A DNA stretch of 64,000 bases from Streptomyces sp. SJL17-4 (GTDB lineage Bacteria > Actinomycetota > Actinomycetes > Streptomycetales > Streptomycetaceae). Of the stretch, positions 43,457 to 51,997 are shown piece after piece; positions within the stretch are counted from its first letter, which is position 1, and each line of letters starts with the position of its first letter. The notes beneath the pieces are model-generated. The model was not told the DNA's origin and searched no databases. It worked only from the letters and a program-made list of their open reading frames with translations. Made by a program: the position numbers and the translations under genes. The DNA is taken from NCBI RefSeq assembly GCF_036826855.1, contig NZ_CP104578.1:744001-808000 (forward strand), given 5' to 3'.

Positions 43457-44119
43457 ATGCCCCCGAAGGACTTCCGCGTCTTCCAGCGCAGGAGACGCCA
43501 ACCCTGGGGCGTCCTGGCCCTCGCCATGCTGTCCGGGATCGCGATGATGCGCAACGGAGTGGACGTCGCGCTGGGGCCCCCGCAGCCCGCCGCGGCGGCC
43601 CGTCCGGTGGCGCGCCCCGTCGCCCCGCCGCAGGACGGGGCGACCGAGGGTCTGGAGCCGCTGACCTTCGCCCCCGCCTCCCGGATCAAGATCCCGGCGA
43701 TCCGGGTCGCCGCCCCGATCATGGACGTCGGCCTGGACCCGGACGGCTGGGTGGCGGCCCCGCCGCCGGAGGACGCCAACCTCGCCGGCTGGTACCAGAA
43801 CGGCATCTCCCCCGGCCAGCGCGGCACCGCGGTGGTCGTCGGCCATGTCGACAACGCGCAGGGCCCCGCGGTCTTCTACGGTCTGGGCTCCCTGGAGAAG
43901 GGCCAGCACATCGAGGTCGAGCGGTACGACGGCCGGGTCGCGGTCTTCGAGATCTACGGGCTCGAGGTGTACTCGAAGGACAACTTCCCGGGCGTGCAGG
44001 TGTACGCCGACACCGGCCAGCCCGAGCTGCGGGTCATCACCTGCGGCGGCGGCTACACGCGCGCGCGTGGCTACGACGGGAACGTCGTCGTGTACGCGCG
44101 GATGGTCGGCACCCGCTAG
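43457..44119 (+). CDS. Class F sortase
   Basis: This 220-residue membrane-anchored transpeptidase has an N-terminal helix (PWGVLALAMLSGIAMM, about residues 16-31), a Pro/Ala-rich linker and a sortase domain. Catalytic residues are visible: His130 in VVVGHVDN, Cys196 in VITCGGGY and Arg204 in ARGYDGN. Class F sortases attach secreted proteins to the wall; Streptomyces substrates for this class are poorly known. GAAGGGAGAACC precedes the ATG. The two adjacent secreted paralogues with a common non-LPXTG C-terminal motif are the obvious substrate candidates. Confidence 0.93.
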   Translation: MPPKDFRVFQRRRRQPWGVLALAMLSGIAMMRNGVDVALGPPQPAAAARPVARPVAPPQDGATEGLEPLTFAPASRIKIPAIRVAAPIMDVGLDPDGWVAAPPPEDANLAGWYQNGISPGQRGTAVVVGHVDNAQGPAVFYGLGSLEKGQHIEVERYDGRVAVFEIYGLEVYSKDNFPGVQVYADTGQPELRVITCGGGYTRARGYDGNVVVYARMVGTR

Positions 44120-44130
44120 CGGGTACGGCG

Positions 44131-44164
44131 AAGGGCCCCGGCACCTGGTGGTGCCGGGGCCCTT
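44131..44164 (+). terminator. Strong hairpin after the sortase gene
   Basis: Perfect 15-bp arms, AAGGGCCCCGGCACC and GGTGCCGGGGCCCTT, enclose a TGGT loop 11 bases after the sortase stop. The arms end in AA/TT pairs and are followed by TCCC. This is a clear factor-independent terminator that could also serve the convergent deacetylase gene. Confidence 0.9.
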
Positions 44165-44165
44165 T

Positions 44166-44224
44166 CCCGTACCGGAGCCCGTACCGAAGCCCCTACCGGA
44201 GCCGTCCCGGAGCCCGTACCTGAG
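44166..44224. repeat. Five 11-12-bp tandem repeats (CCCGTACCGGAG)
   Basis: Units at 44166, 44178, 44190, 44202 and 44213 follow CCCGTACCGGAG with one or two changes (one unit has 11 bases). The array fills the space between the sortase terminator and the deacetylase stop at 44228. Confidence 0.85.
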
Positions 44225-44227
44225 GGG

Positions 44228-45097
44228 TCAGCGTCGGGGGACGGTGATGTGGTAGCCCGCGTCGAGGAGTTCGGGCAGATAGCGACGGAGCGCGGTCACG
44301 CTCTGGGCGCGGTCGCCGCCGGCGTCGTGGGAGAGGACGACGGCGCCGGGCGCGGCACCGTCGAGGACGCGGCGGACGATGGTGTCGGCCCCGGGTTCCT
44401 TCCAGTCCAGGGTGTCGACGGTCCAGGCGAGCGGCTCCATGCCCAGCTCGGCCCCGATCTCGAAGGAGTGCCGGTTCCAGGCCCCGTAGGGCGCGCGGTA
44501 CCAGAGCGGGGCCGTCCCCAGGGTCCGTTCGACGGCCTCGCTGGTGGAGCCGAGCTCGTCGCGGATGCGGGAGGGCCGCAGCTTGGGGATGAGGGGATGC
44601 GACCAGGAGTGGTTGCCGACGACGTGCCCGTCCGCGGCCATCTCCCGCAGCAGGTCCGGGTTCTCGACGGCCATCTCGCCGCAGACGAAGAACATGGCGC
44701 GGCAGTCGTGGCGGCGCAGGGTCTCCAGGATGCCCGGGGTGTAGCGGGGGTCGGGGCCGTCGTCGAAGCTGAGCACCATCGAACGGCCGACCCCGGACAT
44801 GCTGAGGAAGGGCCGCTGCCGGACCGGGGGCACGGCCCGCCGGTACGCCGGGGGCGCGTACGCGGTCATCGGCTGGAGGCGGTACGAGGTGGGGCGCAGC
44901 CGGGCGGCCTGCGCCTGCGGGCCCGCGGCGGGGCCCGCTCCCCGGCGGGGTGGGGCCGGGGGCGCGGCGGTCCCGCCGGCCCGCTCGGGCGCCGCGAGCC
45001 GGTCCGCCGCGATGACTCCGACGGTGGCGGTGGCCCCGAGGGCGGCGGCGAGCCGCAGCACCGCACGGCGCCCGTTGGGCATCTGATCCTTTTTCAT
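44228..45097 (-). CDS. Exported polysaccharide deacetylase (NodB-type)
   Basis: This 289-residue protein is a carbohydrate esterase family 4 deacetylase. Catalytic and metal-binding motifs are SFDDGPDPRYT (motif 1, near residue 117), HSWSHP (motif 2) and RAPYG (motif 3). The N-terminus NGRRAVLRLAAALGATATVG looks like a twin-arginine signal, so the enzyme probably acts on cell-wall peptidoglycan or surface polysaccharide. Two starts are possible: ATG 45097, or ATG 45082, which has AAAGGATC just upstream and may be the true start. It is convergent with the sortase gene. Confidence 0.88.
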   Translation of the reverse strand: MKKDQMPNGRRAVLRLAAALGATATVGVIAADRLAAPERAGGTAAPPAPPRRGAGPAAGPQAQAARLRPTSYRLQPMTAYAPPAYRRAVPPVRQRPFLSMSGVGRSMVLSFDDGPDPRYTPGILETLRRHDCRAMFFVCGEMAVENPDLLREMAADGHVVGNHSWSHPLIPKLRPSRIRDELGSTSEAVERTLGTAPLWYRAPYGAWNRHSFEIGAELGMEPLAWTVDTLDWKEPGADTIVRRVLDGAAPGAVVLSHDAGGDRAQSVTALRRYLPELLDAGYHITVPRR

Positions 45098-45187
45098 GAC
45101 CAATGGTTCATACGGATGAGAGCCTGCGCGGCTCATCGACACCGACCGCCCCATCGAAAGCACCCGATGAGCCGATAGCCTCGAAGG

Positions 45188-45649
45188 GTGAGCGAACAGC
45201 AGCCCGGTCGGTTCGAACGGGGTACCGACGGTCCGAAAGTGATCATGGCGGGAATCGACGGCTCGGCCTCCTCGCTGCGCGCGGCGGCCTACGCGGCCGG
45301 GCTCGCGCGGCGGCAGAACGCCCTGCTCGCGCTCGTCTACGTGCAGCCGTTGATCACCGCGGGCGCCGCCATGGGCGCGCCGACGGCCGGGACCACCGAG
45401 GAGATCGCCCAGGACCTGGTCGCGGAGATCCGCGCCTCCGCGGAGCGGGTGAAGGACCTCTGGCGGATGCGGTGGGAGTTCCACACCTTCCGGGGCGACG
45501 CCTACGCGGGCCTGGTCCAGGCGGCGGAGGAGCTGACGGCGGACGCCGTGGTCGTGGGCGCGTCCGAGTCGGCCGGCCACCGGTTCGTGGGCTCCGTGGC
45601 CGTCCGGCTCGTGAAGGCGGGCCGCTGGCCGGTCACCGTCGTACCGTGA
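45188..45649 (+). CDS. Universal stress protein (UspA family)
   Basis: This 153-residue cytosolic protein has the UspA fold: VIMAGIDGSASSLRAAAYAAGLA near the N-terminus and VVVGASESAGHRFVGSVAVRLVKAGRWPVTVVP at the end. The latter corresponds to the ATP-binding G-2x-G-9x-G(S/T) motif in a diverged form (ASESAGHRFVGSVA), so nucleotide binding is uncertain. GTG at 45188 follows CGAAGG. It is divergent from the deacetylase gene. Confidence 0.88.
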   Translation: MSEQQPGRFERGTDGPKVIMAGIDGSASSLRAAAYAAGLARRQNALLALVYVQPLITAGAAMGAPTAGTTEEIAQDLVAEIRASAERVKDLWRMRWEFHTFRGDAYAGLVQAAEELTADAVVVGASESAGHRFVGSVAVRLVKAGRWPVTVVP

Positions 45650-45752
45650 CCGGCCGGCCGCCGCCGTGACCGGCTCGCCGCGACCGCGACCAGCCCGTCG
45701 CCGTTGACCGGACCCGTCGCCGCCCTGACCGGCCCGCGCGGTCGGTGGCGGG

Positions 45753-46967
45753 CTACTTGCCCATCACCAGGCCGTCCTCGGCCGCGCCGCGGCTGAGCAC
45801 CACCTGCCGGATCGTGTCCCGGATCTCGGTGCGGTGCGGATCGGAGCCGTCGGCGGCGAGGTTGACCACCCGGCCGCGCGCGGTGTCGAACCACTGGGGG
45901 ACGAACTCGGCCTTGGTGACCTCCCAGCGCCCGCCGGGCGTCCTGGGCGGGCCGAAGGTGAAGCGGCCGATGCTGCCCTGGTTGCCGCGGGGGTCGTAGG
46001 CGCCCGCGTGGTTGATCATGTCGCCGGCGATCTGATCGCCCATCCCGTAGATGATCCAGGTGCCGTTGACCTTCTCGTAGGCCTGCGGCACGTGGGCGTG
46101 CGTTCCGATGATCAGATCGATGTCGGGGCGGCCGCCGCTCTGCGAGGCGGTGAGCGAGCGACCGAGCGTGAGCTGCCGCTGGTCGGGTTCGGTCTGCCAC
46201 TCGCTGCCCCAGTGGACGCTGACCACGACCACGTCGGCGCCGGCCGCGCGGGCGGCGCGGGCGTCGGCGATCACCTTCTGTTCGTCGAGCTTCTGCACGG
46301 CCCAGGGCTGCCCCTCGGGCATCGGATAGCCGTTGGTGTCGTACGTGTAGGCGAGCTGGGCCACGGTGGCACCACCCGCCTTGAGCAGGGTGGGCCGCGC
46401 CGCCTCCTCGGCCGTTCGGGCCGACCCGGCGTGCCGGACACCCGCCCGGTCCAGGGCGTCGAGAGTGCGGCCGAGGCCCGCCGCGCCGTCGTCGAGGGTG
46501 TGGTTGGAGGCGGTGGAGCAGGAGTCGTAGCCGGTGGCCTTGAGCGCGGCCGCGACCTCGGGCGGCGACTTGAAGGCGGGATAGCCGGTGTAGGGCCCGC
46601 CGTCCTTCCCGTACACGGTCTCCATGTGGCAGATGGCCAGGTCGGCACGGGAGACGACGGGCTTCACCCCGGAGAACATCGGCGTGAAGTCGTAGCCGTC
46701 CCCGCCCGCGTCCTGGGCGGCACGGCGGATGATCGAGTCGTGCGGGAGGACGTCTCCGGAGGCGACGAGGGTGAACCCGGCGGGCGCGGATGCCCCGCCG
46801 GGTGCGGCGGACGGGGCGGCGGGCCGCGCGGATCCCGGTCGCCCGGTCGCGGCCTCGGGGCTGGGGGCTCCGCCGGCCGGGCCGCTCCCGTCGGTGCAGC
46901 CGGTCGCCGCCGCGAGCAGGACGGCGGCGAGCGCCGCGACGCCCGCGGGTCTGGTGCGTGAGGTCAT
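45753..46967 (-). CDS. CapA-family lipoprotein (metallophosphatase fold)
   Basis: This 404-residue protein is a CapA/PgsA-like calcineurin-fold protein, as found in poly-gamma-glutamate capsule synthesis. It starts with a lipoprotein signal and lipobox LLAAATGC near residue 22, then a Pro/Ala-rich linker, then ASGDVLPHDSIIRRA, CHMETVYGK, SNHTLDDGAAGL, VHWGSEW and IIGTHAHVPQAYE, which supply the usual metal and active-site residues. GGAGTGCC precedes the ATG. No other capsule genes are near, so in Streptomyces its substrate is unknown. It acts outside the cell. Confidence 0.9.
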   Translation of the reverse strand: MTSRTRPAGVAALAAVLLAAATGCTDGSGPAGGAPSPEAATGRPGSARPAAPSAAPGGASAPAGFTLVASGDVLPHDSIIRRAAQDAGGDGYDFTPMFSGVKPVVSRADLAICHMETVYGKDGGPYTGYPAFKSPPEVAAALKATGYDSCSTASNHTLDDGAAGLGRTLDALDRAGVRHAGSARTAEEAARPTLLKAGGATVAQLAYTYDTNGYPMPEGQPWAVQKLDEQKVIADARAARAAGADVVVVSVHWGSEWQTEPDQRQLTLGRSLTASQSGGRPDIDLIIGTHAHVPQAYEKVNGTWIIYGMGDQIAGDMINHAGAYDPRGNQGSIGRFTFGPPRTPGGRWEVTKAEFVPQWFDTARGRVVNLAADGSDPHRTEIRDTIRQVVLSRGAAEDGLVMGK

Positions 46968-47238
46968 GTACGGCACTCCGCCCGATTCATGGGATGAACA
47001 TCTGTTCATACGAATTCATCTCGCGGGAAAGCCGCAGTCAAGGGTCAAGGCCGCAGAGCGTCAGGAACCACGCTGAAACGGACGCAATGACTCCGGTCGA
47101 CCGCCTCGCGACCGCTCGGCGTACCACTCGCCGCTCGGTGCGACCGTTCGTCGCAGACCGATGTCCGTTCCCTGTCCCTTGCCGTCCGAATGGGTTCCGA
47201 TACGCCCCGGACGACGAGCCGCAGGAGAGGCGGGGAGC

Positions 47239-47796
47239 ATGACAACGGCAACCACCGACGAACGGACCCTCGAGGAGTTGCAGCGGGACCACGGCCCCGC
47301 GCTCCTCTCCTTCCTGCTCGGCCTCACCTATGGGGACCGCCAGCGGGCCGAGGACCTCGTCCAGGAGACCCTGGTACGGGCCTGGCTCCACCCCGAGGCC
47401 TTCGACGGCCCCTACGATTCGATGCGCCCCTGGCTCTTCACCGTGGCCCGCCGCCTCGCCATCGACGCCCGGCGCTCACGCCTCGCCCGGCCCGCCGAGA
47501 TCGGGGACGGCGTCCTCGCCGTGACCCCCGACCCCGACGACGCCACCGCCTCGGCCGAGGCCGCGCTCGACGTACGGGCGGCCGTCCGCGAACTGAGCCC
47601 CGAGCACCGCGCGGTCCTGGTCCGGATCTACTTCCACGGCCTGACCGTCAACGAGGCCGCCGTCGACCTCGGCATCCCGGCCGGCACCGTCAAGTCCCGC
47701 TCCCACTACGCGCTGCGGCAGCTGGGCCGCTCGCTGCCCGGCTACCGGCCGCACCGCGCGGCCGTTGCCCGGCCCCGTGTCACGGCCCCACAATGA
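47239..47796 (+). CDS. ECF-type RNA polymerase sigma factor
   Basis: This 185-residue sigma factor has region 2 (LSFLLGLTYGDRQRAEDLVQETLVRAWLHPEAF, about residues 25-60) and region 4 (LSPEHRAVLVRIYFHGLTVNEAAVDLGIPAGTVKSRSHYALRQL, about 117-160). ATG at 47239 follows GGGGAGC. No anti-sigma factor gene follows; the next gene is a thioesterase 4 bases downstream. The sigma factor may therefore be controlled at expression level or by a distant anti-sigma factor. Confidence 0.9.
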   Translation: MTTATTDERTLEELQRDHGPALLSFLLGLTYGDRQRAEDLVQETLVRAWLHPEAFDGPYDSMRPWLFTVARRLAIDARRSRLARPAEIGDGVLAVTPDPDDATASAEAALDVRAAVRELSPEHRAVLVRIYFHGLTVNEAAVDLGIPAGTVKSRSHYALRQLGRSLPGYRPHRAAVARPRVTAPQ

Positions 47797-47800
47797 CGCC

Positions 47801-48214
47801 GTGACGCTGACACTCGCCGCCGCCGAAAAGATCCTCGCCGACAACTTCGCGCCCTGGGTGCTCGATCTGGGGCTGACCGTCGAATCGGTCGACAGCCAGG
47901 AGGCCCTGCTCCGGCTCCCGTGGTCGGACCGGCTCGCCCGGGAGGGCGGCGGCCTGTCCGGCCAGGCCCTCATGGCCGCCGCCGACACGGCGACCGTGAT
48001 CGCGGTCGCCGCGGCCCGGGGCGGCTTCGTGCCCATGACCACCGTCCAGCAGTCCATCAGCTTCCAGCGGGCGGTCGTCGGGGCCGACGTCCTGGTGCGG
48101 GCCCGGCTCACCAAGGCGGGAAAGCGGATGGCCTTCGCCGACATCGCCATGACGGCCGAGGGCACGGAGGAGACCGCGGCCCACGCGACCGCGGTGTACG
48201 CACTCCTCGGCTGA
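47801..48214 (+). CDS. PaaI-type hotdog-fold thioesterase
   Basis: This 137-residue protein has the hotdog fold of PaaI-like acyl-CoA thioesterases: SGQALMAAADTATVIAVAAARGG forms the long helix with its catalytic-region Asp, and TTVQQSISFQRAVVGADVLVRARLTKAGKR the strands. GTG at 47801 is preferred as the start because the conserved part begins MTLTLAAAEKILADNFAPW; an in-frame GTG at 47777 would overlap the sigma gene. The 4-base gap to the sigma factor gene implies one transcript. Confidence 0.85.
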   Translation: MTLTLAAAEKILADNFAPWVLDLGLTVESVDSQEALLRLPWSDRLAREGGGLSGQALMAAADTATVIAVAAARGGFVPMTTVQQSISFQRAVVGADVLVRARLTKAGKRMAFADIAMTAEGTEETAAHATAVYALLG

Positions 48215-48246
48215 GCCGCCCCACCTCCCGGGGCCGCCACCCCGAC

Positions 48247-48294
48247 GGCCGTCGGAGCGGGCGGCCGTCGGAGCGGGCGGCCGTCGGAGCGGGC
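48247..48294. repeat. Three tandem 16-bp repeats (GGCCGTCGGAGCGGGC)
   Basis: Three identical copies lie end to end 32 bases after the thioesterase stop, in the 275-bp gap before the next gene. They are non-coding and might form alternative hairpins through GGCCG/CGGCC pairing. Otherwise the gap shows nothing specific. Confidence 0.95.
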
Positions 48295-48489
48295 GCGCCC
48301 GCCGTCCGGACGCCTCCCCCGCCCCGTACACCTCCCCGGACATCAGTAATCCCACCGGCACCGATCCGGCCGGGAAACGTATCCGAAACCACACGGGCGA
48401 GTTGAGCAAAGCGGGACACGCGGGCGCCCTCCACGGAGGAAGCTCTCCCCGGGTCCCACACGTCCGGGTCCCCCGATGTCCGGGAGAAG

Positions 48490-49002
48490 GTGGGAGCGTT
48501 GCGCCCCGAGAGCACGAACGGCGCCGGCGGCACGAGTGGCGGCGAACTCGCCGTCCCGATGGCCTGGCTGTGCGCCGAGTACCTGGCCGACGAGGTGCTG
48601 CGGGCCGCCGCCCTCGTGGCGCCCGGCTCACTGGAGTACCGGGCAGGCCTCCAGGCGCTCGCCCTCACCGTCCACCTCGCGGAGGAACCGGACGGGCCGG
48701 TGGGTGGCCGGCCCGCCTGCCGGATCGACGAGTGGCTGCGGCACACGGCGTACGACCGGCCCTGGCCGCCCTGGGTCGAGGAGCGGCTCGCCGCGCGGCG
48801 CTCGGCCGGCGGCGACAGCCCCGACCTGGCGCTCGCGGAGACCGCGTGGCGCGGCCTGCGGGACACCTGGGTCCGCGCCGCCGACCTCGACGGCCGGACG
48901 GACGACGCGTCCGGCTGCCCCGTCGACGAGGAGGAGCAGATCTGGCTGCCCGCCTGGAAGCTGGGCCTGCCGCTCGCCCATCTCTCCCTGCATCTGCGCT
49001 GA
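48490..49002 (+). CDS. Hypothetical acidic protein
   Basis: This 170-residue protein starts at GTG 48490 behind AGAAGG. The sequence GELAVPMAWLCAEYLADEVLRAAALVAPGSLEYRAGLQALALTVHLAEE gives a helical N-terminal half; the rest is Trp- and acid-rich (DRPWPPWVEERL, QIWLPAWKLGLPLAHLSLHLR). No membrane segment, signal or known motif is seen. It is convergent with the histidine kinase gene (40-base gap). Codon use is normal for the organism, so it is likely real. Confidence 0.65.
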   Translation: MGALRPESTNGAGGTSGGELAVPMAWLCAEYLADEVLRAAALVAPGSLEYRAGLQALALTVHLAEEPDGPVGGRPACRIDEWLRHTAYDRPWPPWVEERLAARRSAGGDSPDLALAETAWRGLRDTWVRAADLDGRTDDASGCPVDEEEQIWLPAWKLGLPLAHLSLHLR

Positions 49003-49042
49003 CTGACCGGTCCCTGCCCGGTCCCTGCCGGTCCGTGCGCGG

Positions 49043-50251
49043 TCAGGGCGATGAACGGTGCACGCCCGGGCGGTACTTGGGGATGCGCACCGTCACCTTC
49101 ATCCCCGCGCCGACCCCGGTCTCGATGACAAGCCCGTACTCCGCCCCGTACACCTGGCGCAGCCGCTCGTCCACGTTGGACAGGCCGATGCCGGAGCCGG
49201 CCGGGTGCTCTCCGCGCAGGACCGCGCGCAGCAGCTCCGGGTCCATGCCGATGCCGTCGTCCTCGACGGTCACCACGGCCTCCGCACCCGCGTCGCGGGC
49301 GGCGATCGTGACCCGGCAGCCCCGCTCCCGGTCCTCCAGGCCGTGCTTCACGGCGTTCTCCACGAGGGGCTGGAGGCACAGGAAGGGCAGGGTGACCGGC
49401 AGCACCTCGGGGGCGATCTGCAGCGTCACCTTCAGCCGCTCCCCGAAGCGCGCCCCGGCGAGCGCCAAGTACTGCTCGATGGAGCGTAGTTCGTCGGCGA
49501 GCTGGGCGAACTCGCCGTGCTTGCGGAAGGAGTAGCGGGTGAAGTCGGCGAACTCGAGGAGGAGTTCGCGTGCCTGTTCCGGGTCGGTGCGGACGAACGA
49601 GGCGATGGCGGCGAGGGAGTTGAAGATGAAGTGCGGGGAGATCTGCGCCCGCAGCGCACGGATCTCGGCCTCCACGATGCGGGTGCGCGAGCGGTCGAGT
49701 TCGGCGAGCTCCAGCTGTACGGAGGCCCAGCGGGCCACCTCGGTCGCGGCCCGCACCAGGACGGCGGACTCCCGCGAGCCGTAGGCGACGAGCGCGCCGA
49801 GCACCCCGTCCTCCCCGGTGAGCGGGGCGATCACCGCCCAGCGCAGCGGGCAGGCGGGGTCGGCGCAGTCCGTGTGCACGGACCTGCTGCGGCCGGTCTC
49901 CAGGGTCTCGGCGGCCTGCTCCGGGACGTGCGCCCGGTGATGGTCCTCGCCCGGTCCGTCCCAGGTGAGGACGGCGCCCCGGTCGGTGAGACAGAGCGCC
50001 TCGGTGCCGAGCAGCGAGCGGAGGGTGCCGGCCGCCCTGCGCGCGGTCTCCTCGGTGAGTCCGGCGCGGAGCGGCGGAGCGGCCAGGGAGGCGGTGTGCA
50101 GGGTGTGGAAGGTGGCCCGTTCGACGGGAGTGCCGAGGTCGGGATCGGCGGCGCGGCCACCGCGCCGGGCGGCGAACCGCCCGAGGACGAAGCCCGCGGC
50201 GAGCAGTACGGCCCCGGCGGCGGCCGCCGCGGCCAGGGCGATGCCGCTCAT
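49043..50251 (-). CDS. LytS-type sensor histidine kinase
   Basis: This 402-residue kinase has one N-terminal membrane helix (ALAAAAAAGAVLLAAGFVLGRF), a GAF-like sensor region (about 40-180), then the LytS/YehU-type kinase core: ISPHFIFNSLAAIASFVRTDPEQARELL holds the phosphorylated His, and LQPLVENAVKHGLE, VEDDGIGM and GSGIGLSNVDERLRQVYG form the ATP site. Its ATG overlaps the stop of the symporter gene (ATGA). With the LytTR regulator at the head of the operon it forms a two-component system, reminiscent of the BtsS/BtsR and YpdA/YpdB pyruvate sensors. Confidence 0.92.
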   Translation of the reverse strand: MSGIALAAAAAAGAVLLAAGFVLGRFAARRGGRAADPDLGTPVERATFHTLHTASLAAPPLRAGLTEETARRAAGTLRSLLGTEALCLTDRGAVLTWDGPGEDHHRAHVPEQAAETLETGRSRSVHTDCADPACPLRWAVIAPLTGEDGVLGALVAYGSRESAVLVRAATEVARWASVQLELAELDRSRTRIVEAEIRALRAQISPHFIFNSLAAIASFVRTDPEQARELLLEFADFTRYSFRKHGEFAQLADELRSIEQYLALAGARFGERLKVTLQIAPEVLPVTLPFLCLQPLVENAVKHGLEDRERGCRVTIAARDAGAEAVVTVEDDGIGMDPELLRAVLRGEHPAGSGIGLSNVDERLRQVYGAEYGLVIETGVGAGMKVTVRIPKYRPGVHRSSP

Positions 50252-51987
50252 CGGCGGACCTCCTGGGCGGGAGCGGGGACGGTGCCGGCGATCTCCTCCG
50301 GCAGATGGAGACGGGCGAGGAGCGCCGGGGTGCCGGGCGGGACGCGGCGGGGTGTGGCCAGGGAGACCAGGACCATGGTGAGGAAGCCGAGCGGGACCGA
50401 CCAGACCGCCGGCCAGGCCATCAGGGTGTGCGGCCAGCCCTCGGGGGCGAGCCCCGCCCGGGTCGCCATCACGGCCGCGAGCGCGGAGCCGCCGCCCAGC
50501 AGCAGTCCGGCCGTCACGCCGGGCGGGGTGAGGCGCCGCCACCAGATGCCGAGGACGAGCAGCGGGCAGAAGGAGGAGGCGGAGACGGCGAACGCGAGGC
50601 CGACGGCGTCGGCGACCGGCACCTTCGAGGCGACCACCCCCACGGCCAGCGGTACGGCGGTGGCGAGCAGCGTAGCGAGGCGGAAGTGCCGTACGCCCCG
50701 GGACGGCAGCACGTCCTGGGTGAGGACCCCGGCGACGGACATGGTGAGCCCCGAGGCGGTGGAGAGGAAGGCGGCGAAGGCGCCGCCGGCGAGGAGCGCG
50801 CCCAGGAGGTCGCCGAGCAGCCCGCCCAGGATGCGGTCGGGCAGCACGAGCACGGCGGCGTCGGCCGAGCCGGTGAGGGCGAGCTCGGGGGCGTAGATCC
50901 GGCCGAGGGCGCCGTAGAGCGGCGGCAGCAGGTAGAAGGCGCCGACGAGTCCGAGGACGACGAGGGTGGTGCGGCGGGCGGCGCGGCCGTGCGGGCTGGT
51001 GTAGAAGCGGACGGCGACGTGCGGCAGGCCCATGGTGCCGAGGAAGGTCGCGAGGATCAGTCCGTACGTGGCGTACAGCTGGTGTCCGTCGCGGCCGCCG
51101 GCCAGCGGCTGCGACCAGCCGAGAGGATCCGTACCGCTGGCGACCCTCTCGGGCAGGGCCGCTCCCGGGGCGAAGGCGAGGGTCGTGCCGCCGAGGACGT
51201 GATGCGTGCCGGGGGCGAGGACCACGGTCCCCCGCTCGTACGGGACCGAGTCGACGCTGCCGGTGACGGTGAGGGTGAGCGGGGCGTCGAGCCCGATCCG
51301 TACCGTGTCGGCGACCTTGACGACGGTGTGGCCGCGCAGCACGGCAGGGGCGTCGAAGCGGGCCCTGGGCGCCCCGTCGCCGTACCAGGCGGCGAGCAGG
51401 AAGAGGACGGGGACGAGCAGGGCGGTCAGCTTCAGCCAGTACTGGAAGGCCTGCACGAAGGTGATGCTGCGCATCCCGCCCGCGGCGACCGTGCCGGTGA
51501 CGACGAGGGCGACGAGCAGCCCGCCCACCCAGTCGGGGGCGCCGGTGAGGATCTCCAGGGTGAGCCCTGCGCCCTGGAGCTGGGGCAGCAGATAGAGCCA
51601 GCCGATGCCGACGACGAAGAGGCTGGCCAGGCGGCGCACCTGCGGGGATTCGAGGCGGGCCTCGGCGAAGTCGGAGAGGGTGTACGCCCCGGAGCGGCGC
51701 AGCGGGGCGGCGACGAGGACCAGCAGGACGAGGTAGCCGGCGGTGTAGCCGACTGGGTACCAGAGCATCGCGGGGCCCTGGACGAGGACGAGCCCGGCGA
51801 TGCCGAGGAAGGAGGCCGCGGAGAGGTACTCGCCGCTGATCGCGGCGGCGTTGAGGCCGGGCCGCACGGTGCGCGAGGCCACGTAGAAGTCGGAGGTCGT
51901 CCGGGAGATCCGGAGGCCGAGGGCGCCGATGAGGACGGTGGCGAGGACGACGGCGGTCACTGCCGCGACGGCGTAGGTCTGGTTCAC
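50248..51987 (-). CDS. Solute:sodium symporter (ActP/MctC-like)
   Basis: This 579-residue membrane protein belongs to the solute:sodium symporter family, with about 13 helices. Markers are SDFYVASRTVRPGLNAAAISGEYLSAASFLGIAGL near residue 32 and the segment FAAFLSTASGLTMSVAGVLTQDVL. It resembles acetate/pyruvate/propionate carriers such as ActP and MctC, including a large extracytoplasmic loop (about 205-300) in the middle. The GTG start is 10 bases after the DUF485 stop and the stop overlaps the kinase gene. DUF485 and ActP-like genes are paired in many bacteria (yjcH-actP). Confidence 0.9.
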   Translation of the reverse strand: MNQTYAVAAVTAVVLATVLIGALGLRISRTTSDFYVASRTVRPGLNAAAISGEYLSAASFLGIAGLVLVQGPAMLWYPVGYTAGYLVLLVLVAAPLRRSGAYTLSDFAEARLESPQVRRLASLFVVGIGWLYLLPQLQGAGLTLEILTGAPDWVGGLLVALVVTGTVAAGGMRSITFVQAFQYWLKLTALLVPVLFLLAAWYGDGAPRARFDAPAVLRGHTVVKVADTVRIGLDAPLTLTVTGSVDSVPYERGTVVLAPGTHHVLGGTTLAFAPGAALPERVASGTDPLGWSQPLAGGRDGHQLYATYGLILATFLGTMGLPHVAVRFYTSPHGRAARRTTLVVLGLVGAFYLLPPLYGALGRIYAPELALTGSADAAVLVLPDRILGGLLGDLLGALLAGGAFAAFLSTASGLTMSVAGVLTQDVLPSRGVRHFRLATLLATAVPLAVGVVASKVPVADAVGLAFAVSASSFCPLLVLGIWWRRLTPPGVTAGLLLGGGSALAAVMATRAGLAPEGWPHTLMAWPAVWSVPLGFLTMVLVSLATPRRVPPGTPALLARLHLPEEIAGTVPAPAQEVRR

Positions 51988-51997
51988 GCGGAGTGCT

